A stretch of 64,000 nucleotides of DNA, from the NCBI RefSeq assembly GCF_013032445.1, contig NZ_WQCA01000006.1:124001-188000 (forward strand), read 5' to 3'. The stretch comes from Ruegeria arenilitoris (GTDB taxonomy: Bacteria; Pseudomonadota; Alphaproteobacteria; Rhodobacterales; Rhodobacteraceae). The notes under the pieces are model-generated. The model ran no database searches. It had not been told where the DNA came from and saw nothing but the letters and a program-made list of their open reading frames with translations. Of this stretch, positions 53,677 to 62,919 are shown piece after piece (position 1 is the first letter of the stretch; the number at the start of each line of letters is the position of its first letter). A program made the position numbers and the translations under genes.

Positions 53677-54162
53677 TCAGAGCCCCTCCCAGATACATTG
53701 GGATTGCTCCAGCCGGTAGGCTTCAAAAAACTGCGTGGCGTCAGGCGCAGATCGACCGAATTCGACAGGTCGGTCAGACAGCGAGATCACGACACGCGCC
53801 GGATCAAGCTCATGACGCGCTACATAGGCAACCGCAAGAGTCTGGCACAGGTGCTCCATATCGTTCGAGGCGACGTCATAGCCGATCCGCCCGGCGGTAT
53901 AGCCGATCTTTGGTGCCACAAAACGGAACCTGACCCACAACTCGCCCGGGTTGTTGTCCAGTAGCACATCGCTCAGATGCACGGGTTGTCCCGAAGGGAC
54001 CGGCAACAGATTTTCGGCTTGCGCAACAGCGGTAGATGACCATCCCAGAAGCATCAGAATAAAGGCGCGACCCCAGCCCCGGTTGACGCGGGCTCCTCTC
54101 TCCGGGGTCGCGCGCGCATGGCTTGTGGCCCGCGCTATTCTATGTCTGATGGAGTCAGTCAT
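53677..54162 (-). CDS. DUF6497-like exported protein
   Basis: The 161-aa frame has a basic N-terminus and a hydrophobic segment AFILMLLGWSSTAVAQA that should act as a signal peptide. The mature part LPVPSGQPVHLSDVLLDNNPGELWVRFRFVAPKI and VAYVARHELDPARVVISLSDRPVEFG matches DUF6497 as I recall it. The start is uncertain: an ATG within the hydrophobic segment or the one at 54162 are both possible. It lies 98 nt downstream of pccB on the same strand. Confidence 0.72.
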   Translation of the reverse strand: MTDSIRHRIARATSHARATPERGARVNRGWGRAFILMLLGWSSTAVAQAENLLPVPSGQPVHLSDVLLDNNPGELWVRFRFVAPKIGYTAGRIGYDVASNDMEHLCQTLAVAYVARHELDPARVVISLSDRPVEFGRSAPDATQFFEAYRLEQSQCIWEGL

Positions 54163-54260
54163 TTATCAACTTAAGTCTCAAAGTCAAACTTCATTCCGAC
54201 CGCTGGGCCATGATCCGCCTACAGAGAAGTCACTGGCAGGCGGATCCTTCGGCATATCCC

Positions 54261-55793
54261 TTACAGCGGGATATTGTCGTGCTTTTTCCACGGGTTCTTC
54301 AGCTTCTTGTTCCGCAAGCTGGCAAACGCGCGGGACACACGGCGGCGGGTGGACTGCGGCATGATCACCTCATCGATGAAGCCACGCTCGGCGGCGACGA
54401 AGGGGTTGGCGAACCGGTCTTCGTAGTCCTGCGTGTGCTGCGCGATCTTTTCCGCATCGCCCAGATCGGCGCGGTGGATGATCTCGGTCGCGCCCTTGGC
54501 ACCCATCACCGCAATCTCGGCCGTCGGCCAGGCATAGTTGAAATCGCCGCGCAGATGCTTGGACGCCATAACGTCATAGGCACCGCCATAGGCTTTACGG
54601 GTGATCACCGTGACCTTCGGCACGGTGGCTTCACCATAAGCGAAGAGCAACTTGGCACCGTGCTTGATCACACCGCCATATTCCTGCGAAGTCCCCGGCA
54701 AGAAGCCCGGCACGTCCACCAACGTCAGGATCGGGATCTCGAAACAGTCACAGAAGCGAACGAACCGCGCGGCCTTGCGCGAGCTGTCAATGTCCAGACA
54801 CCCAGCCAGAACCATCGGCTGGTTGGCCACAACGCCCACAGTCTGCCCTTCCAGTCGGATGAAGCCGGTGATGATGTTCTTGGCGTAATCTTCTTGAATT
54901 TCGTAGAAGTCGCCCTCATCCGCCACTTTGGTGATGAGCTCTTTCATGTCATAAGGCGTGTTCGGGTTGTCAGGGATTAGCGTATCCAGCGACGTCTCGA
55001 TCCGCTCCGGGCTGTCAAAGAACGGACGCACTGGGGGTTTCTCGCGGTTGTTCAACGGCAGGAAATCGACCAGACGACGCACTTCGGCCATCGCCTCGAC
55101 ATCGTTTTCAAACGCTCCATCCGCGACCGAGGATTTCTTGGTGTGGGTCGAGGCCCCGCCCAGTTCTTCGGCTGTGACGACCTCGTTGGTGACGGTTTTC
55201 ACAACGTCAGGGCCGGTCACGAACATGTAAGAGGTGTCTTTGACCATGAAGATAAAATCGGTCATCGCCGGGCTATAAACTGCGCCACCGGCACAGGGGC
55301 CCATGATCACGCTGATCTGCGGCACCACGCCCGAGGCCATGATATTGCGCTGGAACACCTCGGCATAGCCCGCCAGCGAGGCGACGCCTTCCTGGATTCG
55401 CGCACCACCCGAGTCGTTGATTCCAATGACCGGCGCGCCGTTCTGGATTGCCATATCCATGATCTTGCAGATCTTCTGTGCATGGGTTTCCGAAAGCGAG
55501 CCACCAAACACGGTGAAATCCTGGCTGAACACATAGACCATCCGGCCATTGATCGTGCCCCAGCCGGTAACCACGCCATCGCCCGCAGTCTTTTGTTTTT
55601 CCATCCCGAAATCGGTGCAGCGATGGCTGACGAACATGTCGAACTCTTCAAAGCTGCCCTCGTCCAGCAGCAGTTCGATCCGCTCGCGCGCGGTCAGCTT
55701 GCCACGCCCATGCTGCGCGTCGATACGCTTTTGCCCACCGCCCAGCCGGGCATCGTTGCGGCGGTCTTCAAGCTCGGTAAGGATATCTTTCAT
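54261..55793 (-). CDS. pccB: Propionyl-CoA carboxylase, carboxyltransferase beta subunit
   Basis: PccB transfers CO2 from biotin to propionyl-CoA, forming methylmalonyl-CoA. The 510-aa product has the usual length. It shows [72 protein letters not shown] and [16 protein letters not shown], then the C-terminal half with [36 protein letters not shown] is taken as the start; MSAM three codons upstream is an alternative. TTTGCAAA-type sites lie about 75 nt upstream. Confidence 0.96.
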   Translation of the reverse strand: MKDILTELEDRRNDARLGGGQKRIDAQHGRGKLTARERIELLLDEGSFEEFDMFVSHRCTDFGMEKQKTAGDGVVTGWGTINGRMVYVFSQDFTVFGGSLSETHAQKICKIMDMAIQNGAPVIGINDSGGARIQEGVASLAGYAEVFQRNIMASGVVPQISVIMGPCAGGAVYSPAMTDFIFMVKDTSYMFVTGPDVVKTVTNEVVTAEELGGASTHTKKSSVADGAFENDVEAMAEVRRLVDFLPLNNREKPPVRPFFDSPERIETSLDTLIPDNPNTPYDMKELITKVADEGDFYEIQEDYAKNIITGFIRLEGQTVGVVANQPMVLAGCLDIDSSRKAARFVRFCDCFEIPILTLVDVPGFLPGTSQEYGGVIKHGAKLLFAYGEATVPKVTVITRKAYGGAYDVMASKHLRGDFNYAWPTAEIAVMGAKGATEIIHRADLGDAEKIAQHTQDYEDRFANPFVAAERGFIDEVIMPQSTRRRVSRAFASLRNKKLKNPWKKHDNIPL

Positions 55794-55861
55794 GGCGCTC
55801 ATTCCCTGTGAGATTTCGCGCGACACTATACGTATACGCATCAGGGCCAAAGCATCTTTCG

Positions 55862-55911
55862 GCAAATTTGCAAACCAACCGCAACAAACTTCTGGAAAAC
55901 TGTAAATTTGC
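55862..55911. promoter_or_regulatory. Probable PccR sites upstream of pccB
   Basis: GCAAATTTGC (55862-55871) and TTTGCAAA (55867-55874) overlap as palindromes. A related AAATTTGC ends at 55911. In R. sphaeroides, PccR recognises TTTGCAAA-type repeats near pccB. The site lies about 75 nt upstream of pccB and 100 nt upstream of the divergent transporter gene. Confidence 0.6.
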
Positions 55912-55976
55912 TAAGTATCACAGTGAAACGCAGTCAGGGATAGCAATCCCTGAAACGGTCACTATACCTGTGAACC

Positions 55977-57182
55977 ATGCAGTTCAGTTCACCCCGGGTG
56001 CGCCGCTCGCCCCCCACGATATCGACGTTGGTTTTGCTGTCTGGGCTGTCCGCGCTCAGCCTAAACCTGTTCCTCCCCAGCCTACCAAACATGGCGCTGC
56101 ACTTTCAGGCCGACTACAAGGTGATGCAACTGTCGATTGCGCTGTATCTGCTGGTCAATGCAGTATTGCAGATCTTGATCGGCCCGATCGCGGACAAGGC
56201 CGGTCGTCGACCTGTCATACTGTGGGGGCTGGCGCTGTTCCTCGTCGCCACGCTCGGCTGCATCTACGCCCCGAACATCGAGGTGTTTCTGGTCTTTCGG
56301 ATGTGTCAGGCCGTTGTGGTTGTGGGCATGGTGCTCAGCCGGGCTGCGGTACGCGATCTGTATGATCAGGATCAGGCGGCCTCAATGATCGGATATGTCA
56401 CGATGGGTATGGCCGTTGTCCCCATGATCGGCCCGGCGATTGGTGGCGTTTTGGAAGAGAGCTTTGGCTGGAAGGCCAATTTCTGGCTGCCCTTTGCACT
56501 AGGAGTCATGACGCTGGCCCTGACCTATGTCGACTTTGGCGAAACCTCAGCCAAAAGCGGCAAGACGCTGATACAGCAGTTCCGCGAATACCCTGAATTG
56601 CTGCGCTCACCCCGGTTCTGGGGCTATTCGCTGTCATCTGCTTTGTCCTCAGGCTCCTTCTTTGCCTATCTGGGCGGAGCACCCTTTATCGGAACCGAAC
56701 TCTTTGGCCTTAGTGCCGCGCAAGTCGGTATCTATTTTGGCGCACCAGCCGTCGGTTATTTCTTTGGGAACTTCTTCAGCGGGCGGTATTCGGTTCGGTT
56801 TGGTGTGAACCGAATGGTGTTCTGGGGCTGCTGGCTGAACGCAATCGGCGTCGCCCTTTCGGCCATTCTGTTTCTCGCGGGCTTCGGCACCGCGCTCAGC
56901 TTTTTCGGCTTCATGACCTTTGTGGGAATCGGCAACGGCATGACAATCCCCAATGCCACTTCGGGCGCCCTGTCCGTACGCCCCCATCTTGCCGCCACTG
57001 CATCAGGCCTGAGTGGCGCGATCATGCTGGGCGGCGGCGCAGGCCTCAGCGCCCTTGCCGGAGCTCTGCTGACCCATGAAACCGGCGCGATGCCGCTGCT
57101 ATGGCTGATGCTGGCGACATCCGTTCTGGCAATCTGCGCCATCGTTTCGGTTATCCGGCGCGAAAGGCAATTGGGCCTGTAA
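55977..57182 (+). CDS. Bcr/CflA family MFS transporter
   Basis: The 401-aa product has 12 predicted helices and the MFS pattern: LVLLSGLSALSLNLFLPSLPNMA, the loop GPIADKAGRRPVILWG (motif A, about 68-83), and RAAVRDLYDQDQAASMIGY of the Bcr/CflA drug exporters. The substrate is unknown. It is divergent from pccB and followed by pccR, so it may be controlled with the propionyl-CoA genes. Confidence 0.9.
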   Translation: MQFSSPRVRRSPPTISTLVLLSGLSALSLNLFLPSLPNMALHFQADYKVMQLSIALYLLVNAVLQILIGPIADKAGRRPVILWGLALFLVATLGCIYAPNIEVFLVFRMCQAVVVVGMVLSRAAVRDLYDQDQAASMIGYVTMGMAVVPMIGPAIGGVLEESFGWKANFWLPFALGVMTLALTYVDFGETSAKSGKTLIQQFREYPELLRSPRFWGYSLSSALSSGSFFAYLGGAPFIGTELFGLSAAQVGIYFGAPAVGYFFGNFFSGRYSVRFGVNRMVFWGCWLNAIGVALSAILFLAGFGTALSFFGFMTFVGIGNGMTIPNATSGALSVRPHLAATASGLSGAIMLGGGAGLSALAGALLTHETGAMPLLWLMLATSVLAICAIVSVIRRERQLGL

Positions 57183-57201
57183 CACAGCTTGCGCCGAACG
57201 G

Positions 57202-57240
57202 TTTGCAAAGTTAGCTTGCCACAACAGAAAAGTTGCAAAG
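57202..57240. promoter_or_regulatory. TTTGCAAA sites before pccR
   Basis: A perfect TTTGCAAA palindrome (57202-57209) and a partial copy GTTGCAAAG (57232-57240) lie just before the pccR start. They suggest autoregulation by PccR. Confidence 0.55.
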
Positions 57241-57247
57241 GCACGCG

Positions 57248-58645
57248 ATGGCTACCCAAAAACTATACGCCGGTGCGAAACTGCGCGAAATGCGCACGCG
57301 CCTGACCCTGACGCAAAAGGAATTCGCCACAAAATTGGGGGTTTCTCTGCCGTACCTGAACCAGATGGAGAACAACAACCGGCCGATCTCGACCACAGTT
57401 GTTCTGGCGCTGGCGCAGGAATTCGGCATGGATGTCACCGAACTGAGCACCGGCGACAGCGAGCGCCTTGTCTCAGACATGCGCGAGGCGTTGGCGGACC
57501 CCGTCTTCGACGACATGCCGCCGTTGGCCGATCTGCGCCTGACCGCATCGAACGCGCCCGCACTGGCCCGCGCGTTCATCGCGTTGCATCGCACATACCG
57601 TCAAACACACGAACGGCTGGCCTCGCTGGACGAGGCCCTGGGCCGTGAAGACGCGCAGATACAGGCCAGCCCATGGGAGGAAGTGCGGGACTTCTTCCAC
57701 TATTGCGACAACTACATCGACGCGGTCGACCGCGCGGCCGAGCGGTTTTCGCAACGCGCCGAAGAGGCCGGCGGCATCCGCGCGGCAGCCATCAGCAGCT
57801 TGGGCGAGCGCGGCATTCGGGTGCAGTTCGTCGACATTCCCGAAACCCGAAAATACGACGCCGACAGCAAAACGCTGCAACTTTCGTCGCGCACAGCACC
57901 GCCGACACAGGTGTTTCAACTGCTGCTGCAAGTGGCGCTGATCAGTCAGGACAAGCTGCTCGACGCCACGCTGGATTTCGCCAAATTCCAAAGCGACGAG
58001 GCCCGCGCCATCGCCAAGATCGGTCTGGCCAACTATTTCGCCGGGGCATCATTGATGCCCTATGATGCCTTTCTGGCTGCCGCGCAGGACTACCGCCACG
58101 ATCTTGAACTTCTCAGCAACCGGTTTGGCGCGTCCATTGAACAGGTGGCGCACCGGCTCTCGACTCTGCAGCGCCCCGGCGCCAAGGGAATCCCGTTCTT
58201 CTTCGTGCGCGTCGATCAGGCGGGTACGATCACCAAACGTCATTCGGCCACGCGCCTGCAATTCGCCCGCTTTGGCGGTGCCTGCCCCCTTTGGAACGTC
58301 CACCGCGCCTTTGAAACCCCAGGCCATTTCCTGCGGCAACTGGCGGAAACGCCGGATGGCGTTCGCTATATCTCACTGGCAAGGGATGTATCGAAATCGG
58401 GCGGCTCTTACGGCGCGCCCGTGCGCCGCTATGCCATCGCCCTTGGGTGCGAGACGCGTCATGCCGAGGCGCTGGTCTATGCCGACAACCTCGACATCAA
58501 TAACGCAATCGCCTACGAACCTATCGGCATTTCCTGCCGCATCTGCGAGCGGCAAAACTGCCACCAACGCTCGGTCCCGCCTCTGGAACGCCGCCTGTCC
58601 ATCGACGCCCATACCCGCGGCACCCTGCCCTATGAGGTCACCTGA
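57248..58645 (+). CDS. pccR: Short-chain acyl-CoA regulator PccR (XRE family)
   Basis: The 465-aa product has an N-terminal XRE helix-turn-helix: LREMRTRLTLTQKEFATKLGVSLPYLNQMENNNRPIS (about 13-50). The rest matches the large DUF955/DUF2083-type part of the ScfR family, ending in SCRICERQNCHQRSVPPLERRL with conserved cysteines. ScfR proteins sense short-chain acyl-CoAs; PccR of R. sphaeroides activates propionyl-CoA carboxylation. ATG 57248 is chosen, since a TTG upstream lies in the operator. Confidence 0.92.
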   Translation: MATQKLYAGAKLREMRTRLTLTQKEFATKLGVSLPYLNQMENNNRPISTTVVLALAQEFGMDVTELSTGDSERLVSDMREALADPVFDDMPPLADLRLTASNAPALARAFIALHRTYRQTHERLASLDEALGREDAQIQASPWEEVRDFFHYCDNYIDAVDRAAERFSQRAEEAGGIRAAAISSLGERGIRVQFVDIPETRKYDADSKTLQLSSRTAPPTQVFQLLLQVALISQDKLLDATLDFAKFQSDEARAIAKIGLANYFAGASLMPYDAFLAAAQDYRHDLELLSNRFGASIEQVAHRLSTLQRPGAKGIPFFFVRVDQAGTITKRHSATRLQFARFGGACPLWNVHRAFETPGHFLRQLAETPDGVRYISLARDVSKSGGSYGAPVRRYAIALGCETRHAEALVYADNLDINNAIAYEPIGISCRICERQNCHQRSVPPLERRLSIDAHTRGTLPYEVT

Positions 58646-58673
58646 ACTTCAGAGGTAGCGCCGACTGACACGA

Positions 58674-58690
58674 CGGGGGCAGAGCCCCCG
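58674..58690. terminator. Hairpin between convergent pccR and YdcH genes
   Basis: CGGGGGC/GCCCCCG with a 3-nt loop lies between the two gene ends. No T tract follows on either strand, so its terminating strength is uncertain. Confidence 0.45.
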
Positions 58691-58700
58691 CCCTTGGATC

Positions 58701-58940
58701 TTAAGCCTTAGACAGGATCGACCAGATCTCATCTTTCAGCGCAGCGCGCTTCTTGCGCAACTCGCCTTCGGCCAAGTCTTCCATCGGCTCAATGTTGGTT
58801 TCCGCGCGGTGCACTACGCGGTTGACCTCGTGATACTCATCCGCCAGCCGGGCGAAATGCGCATCCGATTGCTTGAGCTGGCTCATCAGTTCGACTTTGT
58901 CCGGAAACTCTTCGGCCAGTTCATGCGGGGTGTGGGACAT
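58701..58940 (-). CDS. YdcH (DUF465) family protein
   Basis: The 79-aa product is a single helical hairpin typical of DUF465: PHELAEEFPDKVELMSQLKQSDAHFARLADEYHEVNR and LRKKRAALKDEIWSIL. Family members are small, cytoplasmic, coiled-coil proteins of unknown role. Its ATG is at 58940, preceded by GGAGCGAACAGGA. It stands between pccR and betA as a single gene. Confidence 0.92.
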   Translation of the reverse strand: MSHTPHELAEEFPDKVELMSQLKQSDAHFARLADEYHEVNRVVHRAETNIEPMEDLAEGELRKKRAALKDEIWSILSKA

Positions 58941-59018
58941 TCCTGTTCGCTCCTAAAATATGTCGTTGCGAGTCAGGTCTATAGATATTTCTCACACCCC
59001 GCTTTGACGCGGATCAAA

Positions 59019-60677
59019 TCACCGCTGCGCAGTCGCCCATGCCGGATGAATCCACGGGCGGTCATTAGCCTTTGGCAACGCCTCTTTGCCCAGCAGATGA
59101 TCCGACATTTTCTCACCCACCATAATCGACGGCGCGTTGAGGTTGCCGTTGGTGATCTGCGGGAAGATCGAGCTGTCGGCGACCCGCAGCCCGTCGACAC
59201 CGATAACTCGACCCTCAGGATCAACAACCGCGTTCTTGTCGTCGGCCCGGCCCATCCGGCAGGTACCGCAGGGGTGATAGGCGCTTTCGGCATGTTCAGC
59301 GATGAAGCCATTTAGCTCTTCATCGCTCTGCACGTCGGCGCCCGGCTGGATTTCCTTGCCTGCAAAGGGTTTGAACGCGTCCTGCCCAAAAATCTCGCGG
59401 GTCAGGCGGATACATTTGCGGAAGTCTTCCCAGTCCTTTTCATGGCTCATGTAGTTGAACCGGATCACCGGGGCGTCTTCGGGTCGGTCTGAACGCAACG
59501 TGACCGCCCCGCGCGATGGCGAGCGCATCGGTCCCACATGCGCCTGGAAGCCGTGCCCTTCCGCCGCGGCCTGCCCATCGTAACGCACAGCGATGGGCAG
59601 GAAGTGGTACTGGATGTCCGGATACTCGACCCCCGGGTTCGAACGGATAAAGGCCGCGCTTTCGAACTGGTTCGACGCGCCAAGACCGGTTTTCGTGAAC
59701 AGCCACTGCGCCCCGATCAGGCCTTTGCTGACAAGGTTCCAGTGCTTATACAGCGTAATCGGCTGCAACGAGGCCTGCTGGATGTACAGTTCCAGATGGT
59801 CTTGCAGGTTTGCGCCAACCCCAGGACGATCTGCAACAACCTCGATCCCGTGCTCGGCCAGATGGGCCGCCGGACCGACCCCCGACAGCATCAACAACTT
59901 GGGCGAATTGATCGAGGACGCAGCCAAAACTACTTCGCGCCGGGCCCGGATGATTTCTTTTTTGCCGCCACGGATCAGTTCTACGCCGGTCGCACGGCCG
60001 TTTTCCATGACCACGCGCGACGCCAATCCGCGCACGATTTCGCAGTTTTCACGCTTGAGCGCAGGTTTCAGATAGGCATTTGCCGCCGACCAGCGCCGTC
60101 CTTTCCAGACGGTCTGCTCCATTGGGCCAAAGCCTTCCTGCTTTTCGCCATTATAGTCGCCGGTGACCTCGTACCCCGCCTGCTGACCGGCATCGACAAA
60201 GGCCTGGAACAGAGGGTTCTCACGCGGGCCGCGCGACACGTGCAGGGGGCCATCTTTGCCCCGCCATTCAGGATCGCCACCATGGCCGCCATCGTGCCAT
60301 GTTTCCATACGCTTATAGTACGGAAGCACATCCGCATAAGACCAGCCATCCGCGCCCATGTCGGACCATGTGTCGAAGTCGCGCGCGTGGCCGCGCACAT
60401 AGACCATCCCGTTGATCGAGGACGATCCGCCGATCACCTTGCCGCGGGGGCAGGCCAAACGGCGATTCTTCAGGTACGGCTCGGGCTCGGACTGATAACC
60501 CCAGTCATAGCGCGCCATGTTCATCGGATAGCTCAGCGCCGCTGGCATCTGGATGAACGGTCCGGCATCGGTGCCGCCATGTTCGATCACCAGAACCGAG
60601 GCCCCTGCCTCGCTCAGGCGATAAGCCATCGCGCAGCCCGCGGACCCTGCGCCAACGATGACGAAATCTGCTTCCAT
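59019..60677 (-). CDS. betA: Choline dehydrogenase
   Basis: BetA oxidises choline to betaine aldehyde and can also oxidise that aldehyde to glycine betaine. The 552-aa GMC oxidoreductase has the FAD motif [21 protein letters not shown] at the start, [39 protein letters not shown] text near residue 253, and the catalytic His region [12 protein letters not shown] near 465-476. It ends [18 protein letters not shown]. It is third in a betI-betC-betA order. No betB is present in the window. Confidence 0.95.
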   Translation of the reverse strand: MEADFVIVGAGSAGCAMAYRLSEAGASVLVIEHGGTDAGPFIQMPAALSYPMNMARYDWGYQSEPEPYLKNRRLACPRGKVIGGSSSINGMVYVRGHARDFDTWSDMGADGWSYADVLPYYKRMETWHDGGHGGDPEWRGKDGPLHVSRGPRENPLFQAFVDAGQQAGYEVTGDYNGEKQEGFGPMEQTVWKGRRWSAANAYLKPALKRENCEIVRGLASRVVMENGRATGVELIRGGKKEIIRARREVVLAASSINSPKLLMLSGVGPAAHLAEHGIEVVADRPGVGANLQDHLELYIQQASLQPITLYKHWNLVSKGLIGAQWLFTKTGLGASNQFESAAFIRSNPGVEYPDIQYHFLPIAVRYDGQAAAEGHGFQAHVGPMRSPSRGAVTLRSDRPEDAPVIRFNYMSHEKDWEDFRKCIRLTREIFGQDAFKPFAGKEIQPGADVQSDEELNGFIAEHAESAYHPCGTCRMGRADDKNAVVDPEGRVIGVDGLRVADSSIFPQITNGNLNAPSIMVGEKMSDHLLGKEALPKANDRPWIHPAWATAQR

Positions 60678-60751
60678 TATTCAGGTCTCCATAACCTGCC
60701 GAACTGCGTTTGGAACCGTTCGGCAGGAGTATTTTCAAAAAGGTGAAGAGG

Positions 60752-62260
60752 TTACTCGCCGCGCGGGAAACGCTGGCTTTCCTCAACGGTGTTCAGATCC
60801 ATGTGGTTGCGCATGTAGCGTTCGGACGCTTTCTGCAGGGGCTGGTAGTCCCACGGGTAGTAACCACCCTGCCGCAACGCCTCATAGACGACCCAACGGC
60901 GGGCCTGGCTGGCGCGCACTTCGGCGTCGAACTGGTCCAGATCCCAGCGGGCCTCGGATTTCGCGCGCAGGGATTCCAGTGTTCCGGCATGGGCGGGGTC
61001 TTCGGCAAGGTTGGCCTGCTCGTGCGGGTCAGCCTCCACGTCGAACAACTGATCCGGGTCCAGTGCGCAACGGTTGTACTTCCACTTGCCATAGCGCAGC
61101 GAGACCAGCGGGGCATAGGATGCCTCGGCCGCGTATTCGATCGCCACCGGCGCGGTCCGCTCACCGCCTTGCGCCAATGGCACGAGGTCTTCGCCATCGG
61201 TCCATGGTGCGATCTCGGCCATGTCCACGCCCGCCAGCGTGCCCAACGTGGGTGTCACGTCGATGGTCGAAACCGGTGTATCAATCCGCCCTGCAGGCAG
61301 GTCCGGTGCCGAGATCATCAGCGGCACGCGCGACGAGCCTTCGAAGAAGGTCATCTTGAACCACAGGCCGCGCTCGCCCAGCATATCGCCGTGATCCGAG
61401 ACGAAGAGGATGATCGCCTCTTGCCGCGTGGTTTCCAGAACCTCGAGAATCTCACCGATCTTGTCGTCCAGATACGAGATATTGGCGAAATACGCGCGAC
61501 GGGATTTGCGGATGTCTTCCTCGGTGATGTCAAAGCTGCGCCAGTCATTGGCGTCGAAGATACGCTTGGAATGCGGGTCCTGATTGTCGTAGCCCAGATC
61601 CGGAACCTCGGGCAGCAGGTGTTCGCAATCCTCGTAGAGGTCCCAGTATTTCCGGCGCGCCACATACGGGTCGTGCGGATGGGTAAAGCTGACGGTCACA
61701 CACCACGGACGGTCATCATTGCCACGCGCCAGATCATAGAGCTTGGCCTTGGCGTTGTAGGCGACCTCGTCGTCGTATTCCATCTGGTTCGAGATTTCGG
61801 CCACACCTGCGCCCGTCACCGAACCCATGTTGTGATACCACCAATCGATCCGCTCACCAGGCTTGCGATAGTCCGGCGTCCAGCCAAAATCGGCGGGATA
61901 GATGTCGGTGGTCAGACGGTCTTCGAACCCGTGCAGCTGATCGGGGCCAACAAAGTGCATCTTGCCCGACAGGCAGGTGTAATAGCCCGCGCGGCGCAAG
62001 TGGTGCGCATAAGTTGGGATGTCGCTGTTGAACTCGGCCGCGTTGTCATAAACGCCCGTGCGTGAGGGCAACTGGCCGGACATGAAGCTGGCCCGCCCCG
62101 GCGCGCACAATGGCGAGGCGGTGTAGGCATTGGCAAACCGCGTCGACCGTTCCGCCAGCTTCTTCAGGTTCGGAGCATGAAGCCAGTCTGCGGGACCGTC
62201 GGGAAAGAGGGTCCCGTTGAGCTGATCCACCATCAGGATCAGAATGTTTGGTTTTGTCAT
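60752..62260 (-). CDS. betC: Choline-sulfatase
   Basis: BetC hydrolyses choline O-sulfate to choline and sulfate. The 502-aa sulfatase has metal-binding ILILMVDQLNG at the start and the formylglycine motif LCAPGRASFMSG (Cys at about residue 54, CxPxR). It also has MHFVGPDQLHGFEDRL, FVSDHGDMLGERGLW, and a C-terminal tail (EVRASQARRWVVYEALRQGGYYPWDYQP) characteristic of choline sulfatases. The start overlaps the betI stop by 4 nt. Confidence 0.95.
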   Translation of the reverse strand: MTKPNILILMVDQLNGTLFPDGPADWLHAPNLKKLAERSTRFANAYTASPLCAPGRASFMSGQLPSRTGVYDNAAEFNSDIPTYAHHLRRAGYYTCLSGKMHFVGPDQLHGFEDRLTTDIYPADFGWTPDYRKPGERIDWWYHNMGSVTGAGVAEISNQMEYDDEVAYNAKAKLYDLARGNDDRPWCVTVSFTHPHDPYVARRKYWDLYEDCEHLLPEVPDLGYDNQDPHSKRIFDANDWRSFDITEEDIRKSRRAYFANISYLDDKIGEILEVLETTRQEAIILFVSDHGDMLGERGLWFKMTFFEGSSRVPLMISAPDLPAGRIDTPVSTIDVTPTLGTLAGVDMAEIAPWTDGEDLVPLAQGGERTAPVAIEYAAEASYAPLVSLRYGKWKYNRCALDPDQLFDVEADPHEQANLAEDPAHAGTLESLRAKSEARWDLDQFDAEVRASQARRWVVYEALRQGGYYPWDYQPLQKASERYMRNHMDLNTVEESQRFPRGE

Positions 62261-62829
62261 TTTTCAGCCTCGAGCAGAGTATTGAGAACACGCATCGCGT
62301 GGTTCACGGCCAGTTGGGGTTCTTCCGGAGCGCTGAGGGCAGCGCGAATATACAGCCCGTCGATCAGGGCAATCATGTTCTCGGCCGCTTCGACCGGATC
62401 GCTCATCAACGGGCGCAGGGCGTCGATCAGGTTGGATCGGATACGCGACTGATAAATCTGCCAAAGCCGCAGGGCTTCGTCGTTTGTCTGGGCCAGAACG
62501 TAAAACGTCATCCATGCCGCGATGACATCAGGCGTAAAGCACGACGGCGCAAAGCAGGCACGGATGATAGCCTGCGCCCTCTCCTTCGGAGGCGCGGTTT
62601 TCAGTTCCCCACGCGCCTCGGCACCAAAATCGGACAGGATGCGTCGCATTGCGGCCAGAAAAATCTGATCTTTGCCGCCAAAATAGTGATGCGCCAGGGC
62701 ACTGGACATTCCGGCCCGCTTGGCGATCTGGCTGACAGTCACGTCGAGGGACTTTTTCGACCCAAGCTCGGCTATCGTCGCGCGTACGATCGCGTCGCGA
62801 CGGATTGGCTCCATTCCGAGTTTCGGCAT
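62257..62829 (-). CDS. betI: Transcriptional repressor BetI
   Basis: BetI is the choline-responsive TetR-type repressor of bet genes. The 190-aa product has the helix-turn-helix VTVSQIAKRAGMSSALAHHYFGGKDQIFLAAM (about 31-62) and the C-terminal ligand-binding half with ACFAPSCFTPDVIAAWMTFY typical of BetI. Upstream is a palindrome at 62877-62890. It is the first gene of the bet operon and overlaps betC by ATGA. Confidence 0.95.
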   Translation of the reverse strand: MPKLGMEPIRRDAIVRATIAELGSKKSLDVTVSQIAKRAGMSSALAHHYFGGKDQIFLAAMRRILSDFGAEARGELKTAPPKERAQAIIRACFAPSCFTPDVIAAWMTFYVLAQTNDEALRLWQIYQSRIRSNLIDALRPLMSDPVEAAENMIALIDGLYIRAALSAPEEPQLAVNHAMRVLNTLLEAEK

Positions 62830-62876
62830 AGCTGTCCTCTCCCAACGTTAGGTGGGAAAAACGCTACGGGGTTTTT

Positions 62877-62890
62877 ATTGACTCGTCAAT
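62877..62890. promoter_or_regulatory. Probable BetI operator
   Basis: ATTGAC-TC-GTCAAT is a perfect 6-bp inverted repeat with 2-nt spacer, flanked by A/T runs. It lies 48-61 nt upstream of the betI start. Known BetI operators have a similar ATTGA...TCAAT core. Confidence 0.65.
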
Positions 62891-62919
62891 TAATAACCTT
62901 TTTCACGCGCTGAATGCCG

